The position numbers and the translations under genes are program-made. The notes below the pieces were generated by a model. That model had not been told where the DNA came from and made no database searches. It saw nothing but the letters and a program-made list of their open reading frames with translations. This document shows positions 1 to 6,347 of a DNA stretch of 7,162 bases, one piece after another (position 1 is the first letter of the stretch; every line of letters starts with the position of its first letter). This DNA comes from Pseudomonadota bacterium (lineage in GTDB: Bacteria > Pseudomonadota > Alphaproteobacteria > Sphingomonadales > Sphingomonadaceae): positions 1 to 7,162 of the forward strand of contig JAEWCW010000025.1 of NCBI GenBank assembly GCA_023390415.1, read 5' to 3'.

Positions 1-35
1 GGGTTCCGAGTAGCAGCGGAACAGAAAGTCCGATT
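1..35 (+). repeat. Left terminal inverted repeat (IRL)
   Basis: Bases 10-35, beginning GTAGCAGCGGAACAG and ending GTCCGATT, are identical to the reverse complement of the other end of the window. The outer nine bases differ at positions 4, 6, 7 and 9, giving 31 of 35 matches. The length is close to the 38 bases usual for Tn3-family ends. This end starts GGGTT rather than the GGGG seen at the right end. The tnpA stop codon (complement of 35-37) touches the inner edge, a common arrangement in this family. Confidence 0.92.
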
Positions 36-3000
36 CAGGCATCCTCATCGACCAGGGCCATCGGGCTGCGCAGTGGTCGCAGTTCGCCCCGGGCCACCAG
101 CTCGGGCAGGGTGAAAGCGTAACGGCCGAGCATGTTGATGTGCTCGTGAGCGAGTGGCGACAGGCGGGCCACGTCCTCGTCGCGAACGTCGAAACCTTCC
201 GCCCGCAGTTGGTCGAGCGCGGCGTCAATGTAAATGGTGTTCCACAGAATGATGGCGTTGACGACCAAGCCGAGCGCCCCAAGCTGGTCCTCCTGGCCTT
301 CCCGGTAGCGCTGACGCAGTTCGCCCCGCTTGCCGTGGAAGACGACGCGGGCGAGTTGGTGGCGGCCCTCGCCACGATTGAGTTGGGTGAGGATGCGGCG
401 GCGATAGGCTTCGTCGTCGATGTAGGCCAGCAGATAGAGCGTCTTGATGATCCGGCCGAGTTCCTCCAGTGCCCGCGCCAGCCGGGTCGGCCGTTCCTTC
501 GTCTGGAGCGTCCGCATCAGCCCGCCGGCCTGCACGAGGCCCAGCTTGAGCGAGCCGGCCAGACGCAGCAGATCGTCCCAATGCTCGGCGATGATGCCCG
601 TCCTCACCTTGTGCGAGGCCAGCTTGTCGAGGGGGCCGTAGTCGGCCGCGGCATCGACACGCCAGAAGCGGGCGCCGCCGACATCGGCGATCCGCGGGCT
701 GAACTGGTAGCCGAGCAGCCAGAAGATGCCGAAGATCACGTCCGTGTAAGCGCCGGTGTCGGTCATGATCTCGGTCGGCTCCAGTTCGGTCTCCTGCTCC
801 AGCACGACGCTCAGCAGTACCAAGCTGTCGCGCATCGTGCCCGGCACAGTGATGGCGTTGAGGCCGGTGAACTGGTCGGAAACGAGGTTGTAATAGGTGA
901 CGCCACGCTCGGGGCCGAAGTACTTCGGGTTGGGGCCGGCATGGATGGTGCGCACCGGCACCACGAAGCGCAGCCCGTCGGCGGAGGCGACATTGCCACC
1001 ACCCCACCGTCGCGCCAAGTCGATGCTGTTCTGGGCGGCGACGAGCCGGACATTGGCCTGGGTCAGGGTTTCGGCCCGCAGATAGTTCTGCCGAACCCAA
1101 CTCAGGCGCGACCGCCGGAGCGCCGGCAGGTCCGGGCGCGCCAGCGGCTCCAGACCGGTGTTGCACGCTTCGGCCAGCAGCACGGCGCACAGCGTCGTCG
1201 TCAGGTCCTTCGCCCGCGCCTCGGCTTCGCTGGCGTGGGTGAACGCGCCGGCGAAGCCGGTCCGCGCGTCGATCTCCAGCAGCAACTCCGGCAGATCGAC
1301 GCGCGGCAGGCGCGCCGTCACGGCGGTCCGCAAGGCAACGAGGCTGGCCGGCTCGTCGAGGCGGTCGAGCCCGGTCAGCACCAGGTCCTCGTCGGCGCCA
1401 TTCTGTTCAATGCGGACGCCAGCATTTTGCGGCAGGTTGCCGGCGACCGTTCGGAACGCCCGGTCGAGCCGTTCGGCAAGCCGGCTGATCTCCTCGGCCG
1501 AGTTCAGGGACTTCCCCAGCGTGCGGCACACGGTCGGCCGCGCGGCCTCCCAGGCGGCGCCGTCGAGCAGGCCGATACGGGGATCGGCGAAGCGCAGGCT
1601 TGGCACCGCGAACACGTCGCGGCGCCGGAGCGCGCCGCGCAGCCGATCGACCAGACACAAGGTCCAGGCGCGCCGATCGACGCTGCCGTTCCGGGTCACC
1701 CGGCGTTCCCAGGACTTCGGCACGAACTCGGTGGGCCACGGATTGCCGCGGGCGCCGCCGTCCTCGACTTTCCGGAGGTGGTGCAGGGCCTTCAGCACCG
1801 GCCGACCGGCCGGCATGGCACCCAGGCCGACGACGCGCACGAAGTGCGGCAGGAACCGCCGGATGCGGCGGTGCTGCGCCAGCAACTCCTCGAAGTAGGG
1901 ATCGTCCGGCGGCCGGATCAGGCTGTCCACCTGCGCCATGGCGGCTTCCAGGGCGGCCTGCGGCACGGCCGCGAAGACCGCGGCCCGGAGGTTGCCGTCG
2001 CCGACAGCGCCGTCGAGCACCAGAGCGCAGACCTTGCTCAGGGTGAGCGCAGCGGCATCGAGGTCGCCCAGGCTGCGCAACCGCGCTTCCCGGCCCTTGC
2101 GAACCGCATCGACGAACATCCGGGTGACGAGCAGGTCGAACAGGTCGAGTACGTCGTCCTGCGCGCTCGCCTCCAGCGCCCGGAGAAACGCCAGCAGGGT
2201 GGCGGCGCGCCGCTCGTCCGGCAGCCGGGCGACCGCCTGGGCCTTGGCGGCGCCGGCAAAGCGCGCCAGCGACAGGATACGGGTCTTCGGCAGCCGATCA
2301 ATGGGCGGCAGGCCGGCCGCGAGGTGCCGCACCTCGTTAAGGCGCTCGATCGCGCGCACCAGCTCGTTGGTGCTTTGCAGGGTCGGCCCCGACCGGAGCC
2401 GGTCCATCGGGCTCTGCCTGCTGCCCTCCGGCACCACCAGCAGCGCGTCGAGGCGCGTCTTCTGCTCGGGCGTGATTCTGGCCGCCAGCAGGCGCCACAG
2501 GCGGCTGTTGGCGCGGGACCGCACCCGCGCGACGGTCCGCTCGAGCACGCTCGCCCCCGGCAGCAGCACCTTGTGCGTCACTAGCCAGGCCGTCGCTTGG
2601 TCGAACAGGGCAGTTGGCCGGTCGGTCCCCGTCCAGCACAGCGCGTAGAGCCAGCGCAGGAGCCGCAATTGCGCGGCGGGCTCGGCGAACTCGCGATAGC
2701 CGTAGACATGTCGGATCTCGGCCGCATGGTGCCAGCGTGCCTTTCCGTCGCGATAGCGGCCAAGGCACGCCGGATCGGCGACACCGATTTGTCGCGCCAA
2801 GGCGGCGGCCACCTCCACCGGCACCTCGGTCGGGTCAGCGAGAAAGGTGCCGAGGAAGCGCACCGTGCCGAGTTGTACGGCGAAGCCAAGACGCATGTGG
2901 TCCCATCGCCGGCGCCCGATCATCGCCAGATCGGCGTCGTCGAGATGGAAATGGCGATCGAGTTGCTCCTGGGTGGGGGCACCGTTGAAGCGGCCGTACC

Positions 3001-3037
3001 GCCGTTCCTGCTCGGGCGTCAGAAAGCTGACCGGCAT
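35..3037 (-). CDS. tnpA: Tn3-family DDE transposase TnpA
   Basis: This encodes a 1000-residue transposase, the usual size for the family, which would bind the terminal repeats and carry out replicative transposition. The N-terminal part (about residues 5-165, with FLTPEQERRYGRF and the RRRWDHMRLGFAVQLGTVRF-like stretch) is the DNA-binding domain typical of Tn3 transposases. The C-terminal part (about 570-975) is the catalytic DDE domain. I place the triad at Asp687 (in ADGLRF), Asp760 (in IMTDTGAYTD) and Glu890 (in QLNRGEGRH). The spacings of 73 and 130 residues are close to those of Tn4430 and Tn3. The conserved REGQEDQLGALGLVVNAI and LWNT blocks follow. I chose the ATG at 3037 because MPVSFLTPEQ is the family's normal beginning and a GGTGA ribosome-binding site lies just upstream, overlapping the tnpR stop. 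A longer reading frame to 3214 only overlaps tnpR. There is no frameshift or internal stop. It is probably expressed with tnpR by translational coupling. Confidence 0.97.
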   Translation of the reverse strand: MPVSFLTPEQERRYGRFNGAPTQEQLDRHFHLDDADLAMIGRRRWDHMRLGFAVQLGTVRFLGTFLADPTEVPVEVAAALARQIGVADPACLGRYRDGKARWHHAAEIRHVYGYREFAEPAAQLRLLRWLYALCWTGTDRPTALFDQATAWLVTHKVLLPGASVLERTVARVRSRANSRLWRLLAARITPEQKTRLDALLVVPEGSRQSPMDRLRSGPTLQSTNELVRAIERLNEVRHLAAGLPPIDRLPKTRILSLARFAGAAKAQAVARLPDERRAATLLAFLRALEASAQDDVLDLFDLLVTRMFVDAVRKGREARLRSLGDLDAAALTLSKVCALVLDGAVGDGNLRAAVFAAVPQAALEAAMAQVDSLIRPPDDPYFEELLAQHRRIRRFLPHFVRVVGLGAMPAGRPVLKALHHLRKVEDGGARGNPWPTEFVPKSWERRVTRNGSVDRRAWTLCLVDRLRGALRRRDVFAVPSLRFADPRIGLLDGAAWEAARPTVCRTLGKSLNSAEEISRLAERLDRAFRTVAGNLPQNAGVRIEQNGADEDLVLTGLDRLDEPASLVALRTAVTARLPRVDLPELLLEIDARTGFAGAFTHASEAEARAKDLTTTLCAVLLAEACNTGLEPLARPDLPALRRSRLSWVRQNYLRAETLTQANVRLVAAQNSIDLARRWGGGNVASADGLRFVVPVRTIHAGPNPKYFGPERGVTYYNLVSDQFTGLNAITVPGTMRDSLVLLSVVLEQETELEPTEIMTDTGAYTDVIFGIFWLLGYQFSPRIADVGGARFWRVDAAADYGPLDKLASHKVRTGIIAEHWDDLLRLAGSLKLGLVQAGGLMRTLQTKERPTRLARALEELGRIIKTLYLLAYIDDEAYRRRILTQLNRGEGRHQLARVVFHGKRGELRQRYREGQEDQLGALGLVVNAIILWNTIYIDAALDQLRAEGFDVRDEDVARLSPLAHEHINMLGRYAFTLPELVARGELRPLRSPMALVDEDA

Positions 3038-3044
3038 TCGACGG

Positions 3045-3632
3045 TCACCGAGCCGAGCCGGGGCCGGTCCAGCCGATGCGGGCCAGCGTGTCGATGAGCG
3101 TGCTCCGGGCGACGCCGAAGGTGCGGCAGACCGCAGCTTTGCTCGCACCACCATCAAGGGCGGCGATAACCGCGTCCAGTTTCTCGGGTTCGATGGCGCT
3201 AGGCCGACCACCATGCCGGCCGCGCCGCCGCGCGGCTGCCAGTCCTGCCTGTATTCGTTCGCGAGTCAAGGCACGCTCGTATTGGGCAAGCGCCCCGAAA
3301 ATATGGAACAGAAGCTCCCCATGCGGCGTGTTCGTGTCCATGCCCTCCGTCAGCGAACGAAACGCGACACCGCCGTCGCGCAGGTCGGTCACGATGTCGA
3401 GCAGGTGGGACAACGAGCGGCCAAGGCGGTCGAGCTTCCACACCACCAGCGTGTCGCCGGGCTTCAGGAAGGCGAGGCACGCCTTGAGGCCGGGGCGGTC
3501 ATCGCGCGCGCCCGACGCCTTGTCCTCGAACAGGTGGCGGGGATCGACGCCGGCGGCGATCAGCGCATCGCGCTGCAAGGCCGTGCTCTGCCGGTCGCTG
3601 TCGGAGGAGACGCGCATGTAGCCGACCAGCAT
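3045..3632 (-). CDS. tnpR: Tn3-family serine resolvase TnpR
   Basis: This encodes a 195-residue site-specific recombinase that would resolve the cointegrate made by TnpA at the adjacent res site and probably repress its own promoter. The catalytic domain starts LVGYMRVSS; Ser9 corresponds to the nucleophile Ser10 of gamma-delta resolvase. WKLDRLGRS at 65-73 supplies the conserved Asp68, Arg69 and Arg72. GELLFHIFGALAQYER (105-120) leads into the long dimerisation helix. GGRPS at 141-145 marks the hinge, followed by a C-terminal helix-turn-helix (about 150-187, with ASKAAVCRTFGVARSTL). The ATG at 3632 is preceded by GAGG about 11 bases upstream, a weak but usable ribosome-binding site. The stop lies 7 bases before the tnpA start, so the two genes form an operon. 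Length and motifs are complete. Confidence 0.96.
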   Translation of the reverse strand: MLVGYMRVSSDSDRQSTALQRDALIAAGVDPRHLFEDKASGARDDRPGLKACLAFLKPGDTLVVWKLDRLGRSLSHLLDIVTDLRDGGVAFRSLTEGMDTNTPHGELLFHIFGALAQYERALTRERIQAGLAAARRRGRHGGRPSAIEPEKLDAVIAALDGGASKAAVCRTFGVARSTLIDTLARIGWTGPGSAR

Positions 3633-3768
3633 GTACGGAAAACCTCGAAAAGACAGTTTCCGTGCAGCTTATCATTCCGACAGGGTTTGCCGTACAAAAA
3701 GCCGGGCCGGTGGGGCGGTCCGCAGCACGCCGGGGTAGCCTGTCGGGAAACAGGTGATTTCCGACAGG
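3632..3768. promoter_or_regulatory. Putative res site: cluster of TnpR half-sites
   Basis: Directly upstream of tnpR, where Tn21-like elements keep res, at least six related ten-base words occur. Forward copies are TGTACGGAAA (3632-3641) and TGTCGGGAAA (3741-3750). Reverse-strand copies are TGCACGGAAA (3657-3666), TGTCGGAATG (3673-3682), TGTACGGCAA (3687-3696) and TGTCGGAAAT (3757-3766). The two outermost pairs make dyads: 3741-3766 (26 bases, a candidate crossover site I, flanked by GGTAGC at 3734-3739 and GCTACC at 3771-3776) and 3632-3666 (35 bases, close to the 34-base subsite II of Tn3). TGTC-type half-sites are what resolvases of this family bind. The assignment to subsites I, II and III is not clear because the two middle half-sites lie in the same orientation. 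Confidence 0.72.
3668..3697 (-). promoter_or_regulatory. Possible tnpR-tnpA promoter inside res
   Basis: Reading on the minus strand toward tnpR, a TTGTAC box (complement of 3692-3697) is followed after 18 bases by GATAAG (complement of 3668-3673), which matches the -10 consensus at four of six positions. It overlaps two putative TnpR half-sites, which would allow the autorepression usual for this family. The -35 match is poor, so this is tentative. Confidence 0.3.
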
Positions 3769-3971
3769 ACGCTACCACCGAGGACCGCGGGGCAGCACAA
3801 GCCAAGCCGTAGATTTTCCAGCGACCGCCAACGTAACTGTTCCGGATTGCCTGCTTATCGGTCAGTTTCGCGCATTCCGTTCGTTCGGGCCAGTTCGGCA
3901 ATGCAGCACAGGACGTCCTCGTCCTCCGGGTCCATCGCGCCCACCAGCCACGTCGCGGTGACCGTGGGCAT
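3769..3971. other. Spacer between res and the internal terminal-repeat copy; no gene recognised
   Basis: About 200 bases between the res-like region and the internal repeat. Short reading frames cross it, but none has a recognisable family or a ribosome-binding site. The best of them is a minus-strand frame of 38 codons, 3971 to 3855, which begins MPTVTATWLVGAM. Its ATG directly abuts the internal repeat and it has no Shine-Dalgarno sequence. It may be the remnant of an older gene, but I cannot identify it. Confidence 0.4.
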
Positions 3972-4006
3972 TGGGGCCAAGTAGCAAAGGAGCAGGAAGT
4001 CCGATC
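3972..4006 (+). repeat. Internal degenerate copy of the terminal inverted repeat, same orientation as the left end
   Basis: Bases 3981-4005 match bases 10-34 of the left end at 21 of 25 positions without gaps. Both share GTAGCA at the start and AAGTCCGAT at the end. Extending to the full 35 bases gives 26 matches. The orientation is that of the left end, so it faces the right terminal repeat across the three cargo genes. It lies exactly between the res side and the stop codon of the MocR-type regulator. A match of this length at this boundary is unlikely to be chance. It is too diverged to be a recent duplication of either present-day end. Confidence 0.75.
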
Positions 4007-4069
4007 GGAGCAGTAAGTAGGAACGGAACTCCGTATCGGCTGAGCACCCGTTCACGTCTCCGCTTGTCG

Positions 4070-5542
4070 CTACGACGGAGGCCGAGCGGCACTGGCCTTG
4101 AGCACGGCGCTTAGGTGCTCGATCCCGCGCGTGATGTCACGATCATCCAGGCTCGCATACCCCATCACGAGACCGGGGTGGTCCGGACGATCGGAGATGG
4201 ATGATGGGTCATAGAGCGGTGTGATGGGATACACGCCTACTCCCGCCGCTCGTGCCGCGGAGACGAGCATGGTCTCCTGGTCCATTGGAAACCGCGTGAG
4301 CCAAGCAACGACATGCAGACCTGCCTCCGCGCCAACAATCCTGACCTCATCGCGGAGTTGACTGTTCTGCAACGCAGTCAGGAGAGCAGCTCGCCGCTCC
4401 CCATTGCGCCTGCGCACCCGTCGCACATGCCGTTCGTAGGCGCCACTGGTGAGCAACTCCGCCAGGGCGTCCTGTTCCAGACTCGGCGTGTGCCGATCCG
4501 CCAGCCGCTTCGCCGCGCGGAAGGCTTGGCTCAACGCCTGTGGAACCACCAGATAGCCGAGCCGCAAGGCGGGCGAGAGTGTCTTCGAGACCGTCCCGAG
4601 ATAGATGACGTTCCTGGCTCCCTCTAAGGTCTGCAGGGTGGGAATGGGCGCGACGTCGAAACGATATTCGCCGTCGTAGTCGTCTTCGATGACATAAGCC
4701 CCACAGTTCCGTGCCCATGCCAGCAAGTCCTGCCGGCGACTGACGGACATGACGCTGCCGAGCGGGAACTGGTGGGACGGTGTCACGTAAGCCAGACGGG
4801 CGGGTGGGAGTTGATCCATGCGCATGCCTTCCCGGTCCACCGCCCGAGGAATCAGCCGGGCGCCCGTGGCCAGGAGGATGTCTCGCGCCGCCGCATAGCA
4901 CGGGTTCTCGATGACCGCCGGCTCCCCGGGATTGAGCAGCAACCGCACACACAGGTCGAGACCTTGCTGCGACCCGTTCACTACGATGATCTGCTCGGGA
5001 TCGCAGCGCAGCCCTCGTGCCCGCCAGAGATAGCCTTGCAAGGCCGAGCGAAGTTCGGGCGAGCCGGACGGGTCGCCGTACTGGAGGCGGGACGGACGGC
5101 GCAGGATGGCAGCATCGACCGCCCGCTTCCAGGTGAGCGTGGGGAAATCCGACGCGGCGAGATCGCCATAGCGGAAGTCGGCAACGGGTGTGTCGGTTTC
5201 GGGCCGACGGTGCATGGGAAGGCCGACCACCCGCTGACCGAACTCTGAGAGGCGGGTTGGAGGCGCCTGGACGCCCTGCCTCATCACTGGCAGATCCATT
5301 CTCAAGCCACTCGGGACCTGCGGCCTGGCGCCCTGCCTTGCTTCCAGGTACCCCTCGGCGGCGAGCTGTTCATACGCGGCCGTCACGGTCGTCCGGGACA
5401 CGCCCAGGTCGGCGGCGAGAGCCCGCGACGACGGGAGGCGCGAGCCGGGGGGATAAACGCCTTCGGCGATTTGGGCCTTGATCGTATCGCTTATCCGGGC
5501 GGTGGCGGTCTTGGCCCCATCCGACTGCGGGATTGCGAGCAT
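4070..5542 (-). CDS. MocR/PdxR-family transcriptional regulator with aminotransferase-like domain
   Basis: A 490-residue chimeric regulator of the MocR subgroup of GntR proteins. Residues about 10-75 form the winged helix-turn-helix, with the GntR signature GSRLPSSRALAADLGVSRTT followed by YEQLAAEGYL. A linker (about 75-120) leads to a fold-type I aminotransferase domain (about 125-480). This contains NGSQQGLDL, YVTPSHQFPLG at 252-262, IEDDYDGEYRF near 285-295 (PLP-binding Asp) and TVSKTLSP with the predicted PLP lysine Lys320. Known relatives (PdxR, GabR, TauR) use bound PLP and an amine or amino acid to switch DNA binding and usually control a divergent neighbour, here the PaiB-like gene and exporter. 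The ATG at 5542 is preferred over a TTG four codons earlier because it is the canonical codon; neither has a clear Shine-Dalgarno sequence, so the exact start is unsure. The gene appears intact. The effector cannot be predicted. Confidence 0.93.
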   Translation of the reverse strand: MLAIPQSDGAKTATARISDTIKAQIAEGVYPPGSRLPSSRALAADLGVSRTTVTAAYEQLAAEGYLEARQGARPQVPSGLRMDLPVMRQGVQAPPTRLSEFGQRVVGLPMHRRPETDTPVADFRYGDLAASDFPTLTWKRAVDAAILRRPSRLQYGDPSGSPELRSALQGYLWRARGLRCDPEQIIVVNGSQQGLDLCVRLLLNPGEPAVIENPCYAAARDILLATGARLIPRAVDREGMRMDQLPPARLAYVTPSHQFPLGSVMSVSRRQDLLAWARNCGAYVIEDDYDGEYRFDVAPIPTLQTLEGARNVIYLGTVSKTLSPALRLGYLVVPQALSQAFRAAKRLADRHTPSLEQDALAELLTSGAYERHVRRVRRRNGERRAALLTALQNSQLRDEVRIVGAEAGLHVVAWLTRFPMDQETMLVSAARAAGVGVYPITPLYDPSSISDRPDHPGLVMGYASLDDRDITRGIEHLSAVLKASAARPPS

Positions 5543-5627
5543 TAACTGGACCAATCAGAAAGATGAAAACTGGCTATTCAGTGTGTGCCAGTTTTCGGGG
5601 AAACTCCACCCCGACAAGGAGGCCCAA
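5543..5627. promoter_or_regulatory. Divergent control region with dyad and AACTGG repeats, candidate MocR operator
   Basis: The 85 bases between the divergent regulator and PaiB-like gene contain a perfect nine-base dyad, GAAAACTGG (5565-5573) and CCAGTTTTC (5588-5596), with a 14-base loop. A further AACTGG lies at 5544-5549, 24 bases from the equivalent base of the second copy. The arrangement is therefore two direct copies and one inverted copy. MocR regulators commonly bind repeated motifs in such divergent regions. A weak -10-like TATTCA (5575-5580) lies in the dyad loop, but no good -35 box was found, which would fit a promoter that needs an activator. Binding by this regulator is inferred, not shown. 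Confidence 0.55.
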
Positions 5628-6251
5628 ATGTATATCCCCCCTGCGTTCCGCGAGACCGACCTGCCGTTCATCCATGAGACGATGCGAGCCGCCGGGCTCG
5701 CCAATCTGGTCACGGCGACGGCCGACGGAATGGTGTGCACGCCGCTGCCCTTGTTCCTCAACGCTGACGAGGGGGACATGGGCACGCTCTACGGGCATGT
5801 GGCGAAGGCGAATCCCCAGTGGAGGGAGGCGCCGATGGGGGAGGCCCTGGCGATCTTTATGGGGCCGGATGCCTACGTCACCCCCTCCTGGTACGAGGGC
5901 AAGAGCCGGGACGGTAAGGTCGTTCCGACGTGGAACTACGTGACGGTCCACGCCTACGGCCCGGTCGAATTCTGCGACGATGCCGAACGGCTGCTTGATG
6001 TCGTCACGCGCCTGACCGACCTCCACGAGGCATCGCGCCCTCGGCCCTGGGCCGTCAGCGATGCTCCATCTGACTTCATCCAAGCGCAGTTGCGGGGCAT
6101 CGTCGGCGTGCGGTTGCCCATCACCCGGATCGACGCCAAGCGGAAGATGAGCCAGAACCGTAACGTGGAGGACAGGGCGAACGTGAAGGAAGGGCTCTCC
6201 AGGAGTGGTGACGCTCGGGAACGCCAAGCCGCCGCCCTTGTCCCAAAATGA
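5628..6251 (+). CDS. PaiB-family FMN-binding protein (FMN-binding negative transcriptional regulator family)
   Basis: A 207-residue protein of the PaiB family, which has an FMN-binding split-barrel fold related to pyridoxamine-phosphate oxidases. Family hallmarks appear in order: MYIPPAF at the N-terminus, GTLYGHVAKANPQW (52-65), GPDAYVTPSWY (79-89), KVVPTWNYVTVHAYG (97-111), RLTDLHE (128-134), PWAVSDAP (140-147) and KMSQNR (173-178). The length is normal. Bacillus PaiB was described as a negative regulator of sporulation and protease genes, but the biochemical role of most homologues is unsettled. The ATG at 5628 is chosen because an ideal AAGGAGG lies at 5616-5622, five bases upstream; a frame extension back to 5478 runs into the regulator gene and was discarded. 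It is divergent from the MocR-type gene and probably its target. No PaiA acetyltransferase partner is present. The exporter follows 96 bases downstream on the same strand. Confidence 0.92.
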   Translation: MYIPPAFRETDLPFIHETMRAAGLANLVTATADGMVCTPLPLFLNADEGDMGTLYGHVAKANPQWREAPMGEALAIFMGPDAYVTPSWYEGKSRDGKVVPTWNYVTVHAYGPVEFCDDAERLLDVVTRLTDLHEASRPRPWAVSDAPSDFIQAQLRGIVGVRLPITRIDAKRKMSQNRNVEDRANVKEGLSRSGDARERQAAALVPK

Positions 6252-6347
6252 CGTCGGACTGCGCCGCCCACATCGGGGCGCGAACGGCCGTTTCCCAATG
6301 TTAGCAGGATGCTTAATGCCTTACGTGTTCTTGGACGGAGGTGCCCC
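6252..6347 (+). other. Gap between the PaiB-like gene and the exporter
   Basis: Ninety-six bases without a gene. An imperfect GC-rich hairpin (GCGCCGCCC near 6260-6270 with GGGGCGCG after it) has no following T-run, so it is not a convincing terminator. No clear promoter was found either. Co-transcription of the two flanking genes is likely but not certain. Confidence 0.35.

Noticed and set aside
140..2584. Plus-strand open frame of 814 codons opposite tnpA
   Set aside because: It lies wholly antisense to a well-conserved transposase with intact catalytic motifs. Its predicted product is low in recognisable motifs and rich in Arg, Gln, Gly and Ala, as expected for antisense frames in GC-rich DNA.
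3038..3214. N-terminal extension of tnpA by 59 residues
   Set aside because: It overlaps the 3' end of tnpR in another frame, does not look like transposase sequence, and a family-typical start with a ribosome-binding site exists at 3037.
3739..3768. Terminator hairpin from the 30-base dyad CCTGTCGG...CCGACAGG
   Set aside because: There is no T-run on either side, and related half-sites recur toward tnpR, so a resolvase-binding site explains it better.
5478..5627. Fifty-residue N-terminal extension of the PaiB-like protein
   Set aside because: It runs into the divergent regulator gene; the strong AAGGAGG before the ATG at 5628 and the family-typical MYIPPAF start settle the shorter form.
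5574..6227. Minus-strand frame of 217 codons opposite the PaiB-like gene
   Set aside because: It is antisense to a gene with clear family motifs and has no recognisable motif of its own.
6252..6347. Rho-independent terminator between the PaiB-like gene and the exporter
   Set aside because: The only hairpin is imperfect and lacks a T-run.
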